64,000 nt of DNA from CAZWVA01 sp964636885 (GTDB taxonomy: Bacteria > Desulfobacterota_D > UBA1144 > Nemesobacterales > CSP1-2): assembly GCA_964636885.1 (NCBI GenBank), contig CAZWVA010000002.1, positions 37,467-101,466 on the forward strand, read 5' to 3'. Positions 1-7,574 of this stretch are shown here, in pieces. Position numbers and translations under genes: made by a program. The stretch's first letter is position 1. Every line of letters begins with the position of its first letter. The notes below the pieces were generated by a model. It worked only from the letters and a program-made list of their open reading frames with translations, did not search any database and was not told the origin of the DNA.

Positions 1-48
1 CCCTTCCGAGCCGTCATTTGCAACAAGGATTTTATTAAATCTAAACAT
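1..48 (-). CDS. Universal stress protein (UspA family), N-terminal fragment cut by the window edge
   Basis: Sixteen codons are visible, starting at the ATG at 48-46. The peptide reads KILVANDGSEG, which matches the first beta strand and the start of the nucleotide-binding region of UspA-family proteins (typically ILVAxDGSxxS). Its ATG overlaps the stop of the upstream antiporter gene by 8 nt, so the two are probably translationally coupled and would share the fluoride riboswitch upstream of the antiporter. The rest lies outside the window, so domain count and ATP-binding motif cannot be checked. Confidence 0.7.
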   Translation of the reverse strand, partial: MFRFNKILVANDGSEG

Positions 49-1231
49 TTTTACCCTCCCCTTGGTCAATCACACTAAGTACTGGAATTTCTTTGACAGC
101 TTTGCCACTTACCTCGATCTCCTCACTCAAATTCGGCTGGAACCAACGCTGAGCGATAAGTGTAGGCACTATAGCCGTGAGAATTACTACAGTAACAAGC
201 ACAGAAAACTGGCCGATGTTAATAAACCCCGCTGAGAGTCCGTACATCGAAGATATCGTTCCAAAAGTGAGTCCGGTACTCATAAGTAGTGTGGTATAAG
301 TAGCGTTCTTTGGAATGTACTTCTTTGCAAGTGGATATACTCCTATTACCTTTGCTCCTATTTTCACTCCGAATAATACCAGAAGGAGTCCAAAATTAGC
401 ATAGATCTCCTTGAGAGAAACGTTCATGCCGCCTTTTATGAAGAAAAAAGGCGTTATCATGGCAAAGGCGATTATTCTCAACTTTCTTTGAAGCTCTCTA
501 TTCGAGCGGAGCGTATTTGAAAGCACAAGTCCAAGAATAAACACCGGAAGCACAGCATGGCTTGCACCGAGTTTGGCAAGGTACATGAACAGAAAAAGAA
601 GAAAGAACAAGAACTTAATCTCAGGCTCAATCACTCTATTCCCATACCTCTTGAGAATCGGAGACATAACCTTTGGGGAGAGGAAAATTATCACAGCGGA
701 GCCGAAAACAAAAACCAGAGTAAACCAGTTTCCCTCAGCAAAGAGCAGGCTAAGTGCCAATGCAGTGCTAAAGTCCGTAACGAAACAGGATGCCATGATC
801 GTTTTTCCGATCTTTGTCTCGGTAAGTCCTGTTTCTACTAGGACAGCGTAAACCACAGCTAAAGACGTAGTAGAAAGAGCGGTTCCCGCGATCTGAGAGG
901 CTTTAAAACCCCATCCTGCTATTCCGTAGCAGTAGGCAAAAGTCAAAAGAAACGGTGCAAGAAATGAAATCCCACCGATGAGAAGGCTCTCTTTAAACTT
1001 CTCTTTCATGAGCTCGGGATCCGTTTCCGCTCCCGCCAGGAATGTAAGCAGAATTCCTCCAAAACCAGCAAGGAAGTCAATCCAGGGTGTAGAGTGAAGA
1101 CCGAGAAAGTTTCCACCTATAACACCCATGGCGATTTCAATAATAGATACAGATATTGCGGCTTCGACCGAGATAAGGCTTGCGAGAAAAATTAGAAGTC
1201 CCATGATTAAGGTGACGTATGTGTTATCCAT
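41..1231 (-). CDS. Cation:proton antiporter, CPA2 (KefB/NapA-like) family
   Basis: The protein has 396 residues and is almost entirely hydrophobic, with about 11-13 predicted membrane segments and no cytoplasmic TrkA-N/RCK domain. That fits the Na+(K+)/H+ exchanger domain of CPA2 antiporters, which swap monovalent cations for protons across the inner membrane. The stretch GAETDPELMKEKF near residue 70 is characteristic of the family. The start is firm: GGAGGAGAATCG precedes ATG 1231. A fluoride riboswitch with an intrinsic terminator lies just upstream on the same strand, so expression should rise with fluoride. This family is a known part of fluoride-riboswitch regulons. The transported ion cannot be read from the sequence. 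Downstream it overlaps a universal stress protein gene. Confidence 0.85.
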   Translation of the reverse strand: MDNTYVTLIMGLLIFLASLISVEAAISVSIIEIAMGVIGGNFLGLHSTPWIDFLAGFGGILLTFLAGAETDPELMKEKFKESLLIGGISFLAPFLLTFAYCYGIAGWGFKASQIAGTALSTTSLAVVYAVLVETGLTETKIGKTIMASCFVTDFSTALALSLLFAEGNWFTLVFVFGSAVIIFLSPKVMSPILKRYGNRVIEPEIKFLFFLLFLFMYLAKLGASHAVLPVFILGLVLSNTLRSNRELQRKLRIIAFAMITPFFFIKGGMNVSLKEIYANFGLLLVLFGVKIGAKVIGVYPLAKKYIPKNATYTTLLMSTGLTFGTISSMYGLSAGFINIGQFSVLVTVVILTAIVPTLIAQRWFQPNLSEEIEVSGKAVKEIPVLSVIDQGEGKNV

Positions 1232-1256
1232 CGATTCTCCTCCGCAACCGATATAT

Positions 1257-1276
1257 AAAAAAGCCCCTTCAGGGCT
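1257..1276 (-). terminator. Intrinsic terminator in the fluoride riboswitch expression platform
   Basis: On the minus strand a 5-bp stem (AGCCC/GGGCT, loop TGAAG) is followed directly by six T residues. It sits between the riboswitch aptamer (1310-1370) and the antiporter start at 1231, as expected for fluoride-controlled transcription attenuation. An upstream GGGG could pair with the 5' arm as an antiterminator. Confidence 0.75.
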
Positions 1277-1309
1277 ACAAACCCCTTCTTTAAAGGATTT
1301 GATCTTTAG

Positions 1310-1370
1310 GTAGGAGTCATCAGCTATCTCGGTCGAGATAGCAGTTAAAGGCAGAACTCCATTGCCTTTA
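1310..1370 (-). promoter_or_regulatory. Fluoride riboswitch (crcB motif) ahead of the antiporter-usp operon
   Basis: The minus strand carries the crcB-motif aptamer in full. The first stem AAAGGCA/TGCCTTT closes a loop containing ATGGAGTTC. This is followed by AACT, a perfect 8-bp hairpin (GCTATCTC-GACC-GAGATAGC) and the conserved tail TGATGACTCCTAC that forms the pseudoknot with the loop. The aptamer binds fluoride through magnesium ions. With the terminator at 1257-1276 it should act on transcription, permitting read-through when fluoride is bound. Confidence 0.93.
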
Positions 1371-1390
1371 CTAAGAGGGCATTACACATA

Positions 1391-1418
1391 AATATAAAAC
1401 GAGCCGAAATATTGTCAA
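1391..1418 (-). promoter_or_regulatory. Sigma70-type promoter for the antiporter-usp operon
   Basis: On the minus strand TTGACA (1418-1413) and TATATT (1396-1391) are separated by 16 nt. Transcription would begin near 1384, about 14 nt before the riboswitch aptamer, which is the expected geometry. Confidence 0.75.
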
Positions 1419-1445
1419 CCGGTTCCCCTTTTGGAAGCGTCGTGA

Positions 1446-1473
1446 TTGACAATGCTCGATTTCACTATAGAGT
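1446..1473 (+). promoter_or_regulatory. Probable promoter for crcB-DUF190
   Basis: A consensus -35 TTGACA lies at 1446-1451. The best-spaced -10 is a weak TAGAGT at 1468-1473 (16-nt spacer); an alternative TATAGA at 1466-1471 has only 14 nt. The predicted start is just upstream of the plus-strand fluoride riboswitch at 1497. The -35 is convincing and the -10 less so. Confidence 0.5.
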
Positions 1474-1496
1474 TATGTGTGATATTTTTGCAATGA

Positions 1497-1553
1497 AGGT
1501 AAATGGTTCTGCCTACATACACTGTTCCAACCGGAACGGTTAACGACTCCTAC
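1497..1553 (+). promoter_or_regulatory. Second fluoride riboswitch (crcB motif) ahead of crcB
   Basis: The plus strand holds a second crcB-motif aptamer: stem AGGT/GCCT around ATGGTTCT, then ACTG, a GTTCC-AACC-GGAAC hairpin and the hallmark tail ACGACTCCTAC. It diverges more from consensus than the minus-strand copy but has the same architecture. No T-tract terminator is visible before crcB. ATTTCA (about 1564) and TGAAAT (about 1599) could pair and bring the ribosome-binding GGGGGAAACG region under structural control, so regulation is probably at translation. Confidence 0.85.
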
Positions 1554-1620
1554 TTAATACGAAATTTCACGGTAGTGGTGTTTTTCGATTCCGGAGATGA
1601 AATGAAATCGGGGGAAACGA

Positions 1621-2007
1621 ATGATAAAGGTACTCTTGGTTGCGCTCGGCGGAGCTATGGGAGCCCTACTCAGATATGCGATGTCAGGCTTTACATCCAG
1701 GTACCTGGATGGAGTCTTTCCATGCGGGACATTGATGGTGAACCTTGTGGGCTGCTTCGTAATAGGTTTTCTGTGGCAACTATTCGAGATGGTAGTTGTT
1801 TCACCAAATGTAAGGACTTTTATCCTTATAGGTATTCTAGGTGCCTTTACGACCTTTTCCACTTATGGGCTGGAGAGTTTCAACCTTATTCGGGAGGGTG
1901 AGTTCGGGTTTGCCGTATTAAACGTTTTAATGAGTAACGTTGTGGGGATAATGCTGGTTTTTTGTGGTTTCGTCGTTTCAAGGTATTTTATCGGTATTTT
2001 CAGATAG
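1621..2007 (+). CDS. crcB: Fluoride efflux channel CrcB/Fluc
   Basis: The protein has 128 residues and four membrane segments, the usual size of a Fluc subunit. These form dual-topology dimers that let fluoride leave the cytoplasm. Family motifs are present: GGAMGALLRY near residue 10, GTLMVNLVGCF near 36 with the pore-lining Asn, and GAFTTFSTY near 75 with the Phe/Thr/Ser fluoride-path residues. GGGGGAAACG precedes the ATG. A fluoride riboswitch lies directly upstream and a DUF190 gene 11 nt downstream, a pairing common with crcB. Function is secure. Confidence 0.96.
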   Translation: MIKVLLVALGGAMGALLRYAMSGFTSRYLDGVFPCGTLMVNLVGCFVIGFLWQLFEMVVVSPNVRTFILIGILGAFTTFSTYGLESFNLIREGEFGFAVLNVLMSNVVGIMLVFCGFVVSRYFIGIFR

Positions 2008-2018
2008 GGGTCGATTAG

Positions 2019-2363
2019 ATGACTTTACCCGGAGAAGGACTACTACTTAGGATATTCATAGGGGAAACCGACAGTTATAAAGGAAAGGCGCTTTATGAAC
2101 AGATCGTCCTTAAGGCAAGGGAGCTAAACCTCGCCGGGGCGACGGTTATTCGTGGGATAATGGGCTTTGGCGCCGATAGTCGTATACATACGGCTAAACT
2201 CCTTCGACTCTCTGAGGACTTACCCGTCGTTATAGAGCTGGTGGATACGGAGGAAAACCTGAACAAGATACTTCCCTTTCTAGATGAGACGGTAAAAGAG
2301 GGACTTGTCACGATGGAAAAGGTGAGAATCATTAAATACGGATACGCCAGTAAAAATAAATAA
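2019..2363 (+). CDS. DUF190 (PII-like) protein, CrcB partner
   Basis: This 114-residue protein matches the DUF190 family, small PII-like ferredoxin-fold proteins often encoded beside crcB. Recognisable parts are IFIGETDSYKGKALYEQIV at the N-terminus, GATVIRGIMGFG in the middle and VVIELVDTEENLNKILP in the second half. It starts 11 nt after the crcB stop and surely shares its transcript and fluoride riboswitch. No biochemical role is established for the family that I know of; a modulator or sensor of the fluoride channel is a guess from synteny and fold. Confidence 0.85.
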   Translation: MTLPGEGLLLRIFIGETDSYKGKALYEQIVLKARELNLAGATVIRGIMGFGADSRIHTAKLLRLSEDLPVVIELVDTEENLNKILPFLDETVKEGLVTMEKVRIIKYGYASKNK

Positions 2364-2705
2364 TGCCCTCTGCGTGATTACATTTGCAGGCGGTTATGTG
2401 GAGAGGCACCCGTGGATTCATCTGTAATAGGGTGTGCAATCTTCTTCATTTTACTTACGTTTTTTGTCATCTTGTCCATTTTTTTTGCCTGTATGCTTCA
2501 AATAATATTCAATTGTTTCAGCTAGTTGTGTCTTAGGACCCTCTGGTATGGATATTGCATGAAGCATCGCGTGGATGATTACTGGGAAAACGGTGTGTTT
2601 GGGATTTAAGGATAAAGGCGAGTCGGTTTGTTTCCATATCATCTTCTCGATGTTTTCCCCGCCTCTGTGTGAATGCCATAGTTCTTAAACAAAAGGGGAG
2701 GAGAG
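2364..2705 (+). other. Intergenic region, 342 nt, no secure gene
   Basis: The only candidate is a weak minus-strand ORF (2451-2642) listed separately. I see no strong promoter, tRNA or clear terminator here. AAAGGGGAGGAGAG just before 2706 is the ribosome-binding site of the next plus-strand gene. Confidence 0.4.
2451..2642 (-). CDS. Possible small basic protein, unrecognised
   Basis: A 63-residue reading frame begins MIWKQTDSPLSL and ends in the lysine-rich tail KKNGQDDKKRK. The central part (HAMLHAISIPEGP, AETIEYYLKH) looks protein-like rather than random. There is no convincing ribosome-binding site. No domain is recognised. It may be spurious; the region otherwise lacks a gene, which slightly favours it. 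Confidence 0.25.
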   Translation of the reverse strand: MIWKQTDSPLSLNPKHTVFPVIIHAMLHAISIPEGPKTQLAETIEYYLKHTGKKNGQDDKKRK

Positions 2706-3161
2706 ATGGAAACAATTGGAAAGGTACTTAGCTTAATCCTCCTTACGATCTTTGGGGCGGCGGGGGCGGTTATATACTTTACCGACCCCTATTCCCCCGG
2801 ATTGGGTATTATCGAGTCTATATCTACCTTCCATAAAAGCGAATCGGACAGCGAGATAGACTATTCGGCCTACAGGGAGCGCTTGAGGAAAGGCTATGCC
2901 GAGACGGAACCGCCTAAGGATGCGGATTCCGAATCCCAAGAGGAGTCCTTATGGACAAATACATACCGTTATCCTCCATCCCCGGATGCCAGAGCCCTGG
3001 CCGAAGAGAACCCTATGACCGAGCTTAGTGAGAAGGCAAACTACTGGAAAAGCCGATACCACATGGCCCTGCGATCTGGAAAGAGAGAGGAAGCGGATGA
3101 TGCGTATAAAAGATACAGGGTTTATAAAGAGGCCATTGAGATCAAGGAGGCCTCCGAGTAG
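2706..3161 (+). CDS. Hypothetical membrane-anchored protein
   Basis: The 151-residue protein begins with one hydrophobic segment (residues about 6-25, VLSLILLTIFGAAGAVIYF) followed by a charged soluble region rich in Glu, Asp, Ser and Tyr. The C-terminal third (ELSEKANYWKSRYHMAL, DDAYKRYRVYKEAIEI) is likely helical. AAAGGGGAGGAGAG precedes the ATG, a strong ribosome-binding site, so the gene is real. It is probably anchored in the inner membrane with the bulk in the periplasm. It stands alone between the fluoride operon and the convergent MlaE gene. I do not recognise the family. Confidence 0.75.
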   Translation: METIGKVLSLILLTIFGAAGAVIYFTDPYSPGLGIIESISTFHKSESDSEIDYSAYRERLRKGYAETEPPKDADSESQEESLWTNTYRYPPSPDARALAEENPMTELSEKANYWKSRYHMALRSGKREEADDAYKRYRVYKEAIEIKEASE

Positions 3162-3177
3162 CCTCTAAATCCTCCGG

Positions 3178-3954
3178 TTAAAACATGAGAAAGAGCTTCG
3201 TAAGAAAAAAGTCCCCTATGATTATGAGAACAAGAGACAACACAACGGTAAGGGTCGTTGCCCTTCCCACTCCCTGGGTCCCCCCCTCTGTGTTCATCCC
3301 TATGTAGCATCCAAGAATAGCGACTATCAAGCCGAAAAAGACGGTCTTAAGAACCCCACTCAGAAGGTCTGAGATAAAGACCCAACCCACCATTCCCGAA
3401 ATAAATAGCCTTGGCGTTACTCCGAGTTCTATCTCCGCCATGATTATGGCACCTATGATCCCCGAAAGATTGGCGATTAGGGTGAGAAAGGGAAACGAGA
3501 TTATGGCCGCGATGAACCTAGGGACGACCAGCTTTTTTATCGGGTCTGCCCCGAGGGTTCTCAGGGCGTCTATCTGCTCCGTCACACGCATCGAACCGAT
3601 TTCCGCCGTTATTCCAGAGCCGACCCTACCTCCAACGAGAAGGGATGTAAGCACGGGGCCGAGCTCTCTTACGATTGCAAGCGAGACCACAGAGCCTACG
3701 AGGCTTTTTGCCCCGAACCTTCCAAATCCGTATGCGAGCTGTACCACCATAACCATCCCGATCGCCATAGCCGAGAGGATCACTATAGGTATGGACTTAA
3801 ACCCTATCTCGTCTATCTGCTCGATTATGAGCCTAAGGTTAAAGGGAGGGGTGAGGCTGGCATAGACGGTTCTATAAAGGAGGATGCATAGCTCTCCTAT
3901 ACGCTCTAGTGTAGAGAGAAATAGCCTTCCGATCCGAATAATGAAATCCCTCAT
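3178..3954 (-). CDS. MlaE-family ABC transporter permease
   Basis: The 258-residue protein fits the MlaE/YrbE permease family, inner-membrane components of lipid-trafficking ABC systems (Mla, Mce, TGD). The conserved central region is present: AIVRELGPVLTSLLVGGRVGSGITAEIGSM around residues 95-125, then EQIDALRTLGADP. Five to six membrane segments follow the usual layout. Its ATG overlaps the stop of the upstream lipoprotein gene (ATGA), so the two are coupled. No ATPase (MlaF), MCE protein (MlaD) or MlaC gene is next to it, which is unusual; these may be elsewhere. The nearest relative could also be an ABC transporter permease of solvent tolerance type. Confidence 0.88.
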   Translation of the reverse strand: MRDFIIRIGRLFLSTLERIGELCILLYRTVYASLTPPFNLRLIIEQIDEIGFKSIPIVILSAMAIGMVMVVQLAYGFGRFGAKSLVGSVVSLAIVRELGPVLTSLLVGGRVGSGITAEIGSMRVTEQIDALRTLGADPIKKLVVPRFIAAIISFPFLTLIANLSGIIGAIIMAEIELGVTPRLFISGMVGWVFISDLLSGVLKTVFFGLIVAILGCYIGMNTEGGTQGVGRATTLTVVLSLVLIIIGDFFLTKLFLMF

Positions 3955-4505
3955 TTCCTTTCTATCAGCTTAAACTGAGAGACGAAGCCCTTAAAATCGT
4001 TTAACCCTCTGTCAAACCCATCTGGCGAGGAGGCGTAGGTAAGGTCGTAGGCACAGTTCCTCCTTTTCATAACAACTGTGATTAGCTTCACCGGAACGTT
4101 ATCGAGATTCCCGCTATAGACGCTCTGAAGGGCCTTCTCGCCGCTAACCGTTATCTCCTCCCTCTGTAATAACTCCTTATCTGTAATCCCTATAACGAGG
4201 GATTCGGAAAGCGCCTTTAGGTTATAGCCCATGTTCTTATCGTCCTTATTACAGGTTGAATTCACCGTTATCGTTGCCCCGACCTTACCGTTCCAGAAGG
4301 CTAGGTCTCCTCCCTTAATACTTATCCTCTTCCAGTCTCCGTCGAGTTCTCCGATTTCGTAGCTCGTGTATGGTGTTTGATAAACCCGTCCTCTGAGCTT
4401 GCCGGGTGAAGAATCGGCCGAGGCGTAGTAACGGGCAAACTTAACAATCGAACAGGAATTAAAAAAAACGACGCCTATAGACAGTATGAGAAGGAGTCTT
4501 TTCAT
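3951..4505 (-). CDS. Hypothetical lipoprotein upstream of MlaE
   Basis: From ATG 4505 the protein begins MKRLLLILSIGVVFFNSC, a lipoprotein-type signal ending at Cys18. An upstream in-frame ATG (4532) would add nine residues before the signal and is less likely. The mature part, about 165 residues, has mixed alpha/beta character with no motif that I recognise. It ends in an ATGA overlap with the MlaE-like permease gene. Coupling to the only lipid-transport gene nearby suggests an envelope or lipid-transport role, which is inference. Confidence 0.8.
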   Translation of the reverse strand: MKRLLLILSIGVVFFNSCSIVKFARYYASADSSPGKLRGRVYQTPYTSYEIGELDGDWKRISIKGGDLAFWNGKVGATITVNSTCNKDDKNMGYNLKALSESLVIGITDKELLQREEITVSGEKALQSVYSGNLDNVPVKLITVVMKRRNCAYDLTYASSPDGFDRGLNDFKGFVSQFKLIERK

Positions 4506-4589
4506 GATTGGGTAAAGGCTTATTTTAATCATAATCCATTCTAAAAACCAGGGGATTTCGGCCCGGGCTTGGGGATATGCCGTTTTTCT

Positions 4590-5597
4590 CTAAGGGTTAC
4601 CCTCTAAAAAGCCGAGTAAATAATAAACGAATCCCGCTATAGAAGCCGCAGCAGGAATCGTGAAGATCCATGCCCAGACGATCCTTAAGGTTATGCCCCA
4701 ACGGACTGTTGAGAGCCCTTTGGATGCCCCAACGCCTGAGATCGCTCCTGTAATCACGTGCGTCGTACTTACCGGTATGCCGAAGTGTGTGGCAAGAAAG
4801 AGGCTCACCGCACTAGCGGTTTCTGCACAAAACCCATCAATCGGCCTTAGTTTGGTTATCTTCTGACCCATGGTCTTAACGATCCTCCAGCCTCCTATAA
4901 GGGTTCCTAGACCTATAAACGCATGGGCGCTAAGCACCACCCAGAGTGGAACCCTGAATTCGTGAATCAGGCCCGCAGAAAACAATAAACCCGTAATTAT
5001 ACCCATTGTTTTTTGTGCGTCGTTACCACCGTGACCCAGGCTGTAGAGAGCGGCGGAAATGAACTGGAACCGCCTGGACCACTTATTCACAAGGGCGGGG
5101 GTTTGTTTATAGACGAGCCACGTGGCTATGATTATAAATACCAGTCCCAAGAGTAGGCCTATTGTTGGGGCAAGGAAGATGAAGACCAATGTCTTATACC
5201 AGCCGTGAGGGATGATAACGCCGACACCCGATTTCGCAATGGCCGCTCCGGCATAACCGCCTATCAGCGCGTGTGAGGAGCTTGTAGGTAATCCTAGATA
5301 CCATGTGATGAGATTCCAACCAATGGCCCCGATTAATCCGGCAAAGATGACCATCGGGGTCACCGTAGTAATATCAATCAAACCGTTTCCGACCGTTTTT
5401 GCCACAGAGGTTCCGAAGACGAGAAAGGCGATAAAGTTGAAAAAGGCAGCCCACACAACCGCCTGTTTTGGGGTCAAAACCCGGGTAGAAACGATCGTGG
5501 CAATGGAGTTTGCCGCATCGTGAATGCCGTTTGTAAAATCGAAGAGGAGGGCGATAAAGATAACGAATACGACAAAAACCAAACTCAGGTCAAACAT
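4590..5597 (-). CDS. pit: Inorganic phosphate transporter, PiT family
   Basis: The 335-residue membrane protein carries both PiT signatures: DFTNGIHDAANSIATIV near residue 20 and HGGNDAQKTMGIITG near 190, with STTHVITGAI near 280. PiT proteins import metal-phosphate complexes or phosphate with protons or sodium. At 335 residues it resembles the compact bacterial/archaeal forms. The DUF47 gene lies 48 nt upstream on the same strand, the usual pairing in which the DUF47 protein modulates the transporter. Confidence 0.95.
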   Translation of the reverse strand: MFDLSLVFVVFVIFIALLFDFTNGIHDAANSIATIVSTRVLTPKQAVVWAAFFNFIAFLVFGTSVAKTVGNGLIDITTVTPMVIFAGLIGAIGWNLITWYLGLPTSSSHALIGGYAGAAIAKSGVGVIIPHGWYKTLVFIFLAPTIGLLLGLVFIIIATWLVYKQTPALVNKWSRRFQFISAALYSLGHGGNDAQKTMGIITGLLFSAGLIHEFRVPLWVVLSAHAFIGLGTLIGGWRIVKTMGQKITKLRPIDGFCAETASAVSLFLATHFGIPVSTTHVITGAISGVGASKGLSTVRWGITLRIVWAWIFTIPAAASIAGFVYYLLGFLEGNP

Positions 5598-5645
5598 GCT
5601 CAGCCGTTTTCCCCTTGGAATTGAAAAAGCACCACCGAATGAGTA

Positions 5646-6269
5646 TCAGGCATTCTCAACGACTATACCTTCTAGGACGTTTGCCACATCCTCGCAACGG
5701 TCGATAGCGTCCTCGAGCGTTTCGTATATGTCTTTCCACTTTATTATATCAACCGGGTCCGAGGGTGAATTAAATAGAACCGAAAGCGCATTCCTGAAAA
5801 CCCTGTCCCCTTCGTTTTCTAGCCGATTGATCTCTATACATATGTTCAAAATCGAGCTGGAATTCTTTAGGTTTCTAAGCCCGCTTATACCCTTTGCCAC
5901 CTGTTCTATAGACTTCTCTAGTATATCGATTAAGGCTATAGCCTCGGGTGTTGAGGTCTTTATCTTGTAGAGAAGAGTCCTTTCACAGGCGGAATCTATT
6001 AGGTCGAGAATATCGTCCATCCTCGTTATAAGGGCGTATATGGACTCCCGGTCGATCGGCGTGACAAAGGTTTTATGCAAACTGGATACGGTTTCATGTG
6101 TTACATGATCGGCTTCATGTTCGACCTCTTTTATCTGCCTGGCCTTCTCCTCTGCATTTGTCAGGTTCTGCATCATTTCCTTAAAAAGCCTTACCCCGCG
6201 AATCATCTTCTCCGATGCCCGATCGAAGTAGTCGAAAAACCTCTCCTCTTTTGGAAAAATCCTAACCAT
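5646..6269 (-). CDS. DUF47 (PhoU-like) family protein, phosphate transport accessory
   Basis: The 207-residue, mostly helical protein matches DUF47/PhoU_div. Typical elements are EERFFDYFDRASEKM near residue 8, KEVEHEADHVTHETVSSLHKTFVTPIDRESIYALITRMDDILDLID across residues 47-95 with acidic metal-binding residues, and DIIKWKDIYETLEDAIDRCEDVANVLEGI at the C-terminus. These are PhoU-like three-helix bundles found with PiT transporters. The gene is directly upstream of pit and co-oriented, so both probably form one operon. It likely tunes phosphate uptake. Confidence 0.93.
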   Translation of the reverse strand: MVRIFPKEERFFDYFDRASEKMIRGVRLFKEMMQNLTNAEEKARQIKEVEHEADHVTHETVSSLHKTFVTPIDRESIYALITRMDDILDLIDSACERTLLYKIKTSTPEAIALIDILEKSIEQVAKGISGLRNLKNSSSILNICIEINRLENEGDRVFRNALSVLFNSPSDPVDIIKWKDIYETLEDAIDRCEDVANVLEGIVVENA

Positions 6270-6454
6270 AGAGCCACCTTAATATTTTGATTTAAAAAAA
6301 GATAGATTACTTTAGGTTGAGGTACGTTTCAACTTTACTTGAGCGGGGATTAGTACTAGGGATAAGGAAAAAAGCTCTTTAATATCACTCCAGAATCTAG
6401 CTTGAGTCAATAGGTTCAGACGAGCAAACAGTAAGTCGGATAAGAGGCGAGGGC

Positions 6455-6528
6455 TGGCTGGGGCGGGTGGATTCGAACCACCATAGCGGGCTCCAAAGGC
6501 CCGAGTCCTGCCATTAGACGACGCCCCA
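6455..6528 (-). tRNA. tRNA-Gln (anticodon TTG)
   Basis: The minus strand folds as a complete tRNA: acceptor TGGGGCG pairs with CGCCCCA, discriminator G, encoded CCA (6457-6455). The anticodon stem CGGGC/GCCCG encloses CTTTGGA, giving anticodon TTG. The T arm has GGTTCGAATCC. It lies downstream of ispE on the same strand. Confidence 0.95.
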
Positions 6529-6627
6529 TCGTATCCGAGTGAGTTTAGCCTAATAAACCGCTAAAAGATGAGATTAACGTCTAGCATATTACCAATCTTT
6601 TCCCTTCGAGGCAAACGAAAAAGGGCT

Positions 6628-7494
6628 CTAAACCAGCCTGTGCCATCCGGAGATCCCTTGGACGAAAAATACCTTAAGTGTATCGCTGTCCTTCATATAA
6701 TCATAGATCGTCCTAGCCTTCTTCCAATCTCTGAAAACCCCAAATACCGTAGGGCCGCTTCCCGTCATTGATACCGCTTGGGCTCCCATAGAGATCAGCC
6801 TCTCCTTTAGATCCATTATCTCCGGATAGAGGATCGTGGCCGCCCTTTCCAGATCGTTCCTCAGGGGGAACATTCCCCGCTTAAAAAGAGAAAGAGTTTC
6901 CTCCAAGCCGACGTGTGTTATATCTTCTCTCCCTACTTCATCCCAGAGTTCGTAGACCCTATTCGTTGGCACCTGAAACCCAGGGTTTATGAGAACGTAA
7001 TAGAAAAGGGGAAAGTCCCTTATCAGGGTGACCCTTTCTCCTATTCCCTGAACCACCCCGCTTCTACAATGAATAAAAAAGGCAACATCGGCCCCTATTC
7101 TCGGAGAAAGTGTTATAAGCTCATCTTTGCTCAGGCTCCCTGTAAGCCTATTCATGCCCACGAGAACAGCCGAGGCGTTGCCGCTTCCACCGCCTAGTCC
7201 CGCACCCACCGGGATTCTCTTCTTTATGGAGATCCTGACCTTGAGTTTGAGTCCGATCTCATTGATGAAGATATGGGCCGCCTTCCAGGCGAGGTTACGC
7301 TCCCCAAGGGGAACATCAAAGCCCGTGGATTCAACCTCTATCCCCTCGCCCTCTTCGAGCTCTATTGTCATTTCATCAAACAGGTTTACCGGTTGTATGA
7401 TTGACCTGATCTCGTGATAGCCATCTGGCCTTTTTCCGAGGATCTCAAGGGTCAGGTTGATTTTTGCCGGAGAGAGAAGGGTTATGGATTTCAT
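6628..7494 (-). CDS. ispE: 4-diphosphocytidyl-2-C-methyl-D-erythritol kinase
   Basis: The 288-residue GHMP kinase phosphorylates CDP-methylerythritol in the non-mevalonate isoprenoid pathway. The N-terminus has SPAKINLTLEILGKRPDGYHE with the catalytic Lys region. The ATP-binding glycine loop PVGAGLGGGSGNASAVL lies near residue 95, and MTGSGPTVFG near residue 245 is the third GHMP motif. Length is typical. A tRNA-Gln follows 100 nt downstream, a common arrangement next to ispE in deltaproteobacteria-like genomes. Confidence 0.96.
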   Translation of the reverse strand: MKSITLLSPAKINLTLEILGKRPDGYHEIRSIIQPVNLFDEMTIELEEGEGIEVESTGFDVPLGERNLAWKAAHIFINEIGLKLKVRISIKKRIPVGAGLGGGSGNASAVLVGMNRLTGSLSKDELITLSPRIGADVAFFIHCRSGVVQGIGERVTLIRDFPLFYYVLINPGFQVPTNRVYELWDEVGREDITHVGLEETLSLFKRGMFPLRNDLERAATILYPEIMDLKERLISMGAQAVSMTGSGPTVFGVFRDWKKARTIYDYMKDSDTLKVFFVQGISGWHRLV

Positions 7495-7574
7495 AATAGT
7501 ATTTATATTACCCGAATTTACAAGAGAAGGGCCTCCATGAAAAGGATAAATACCGATTTAAGCCTTATTATCTT

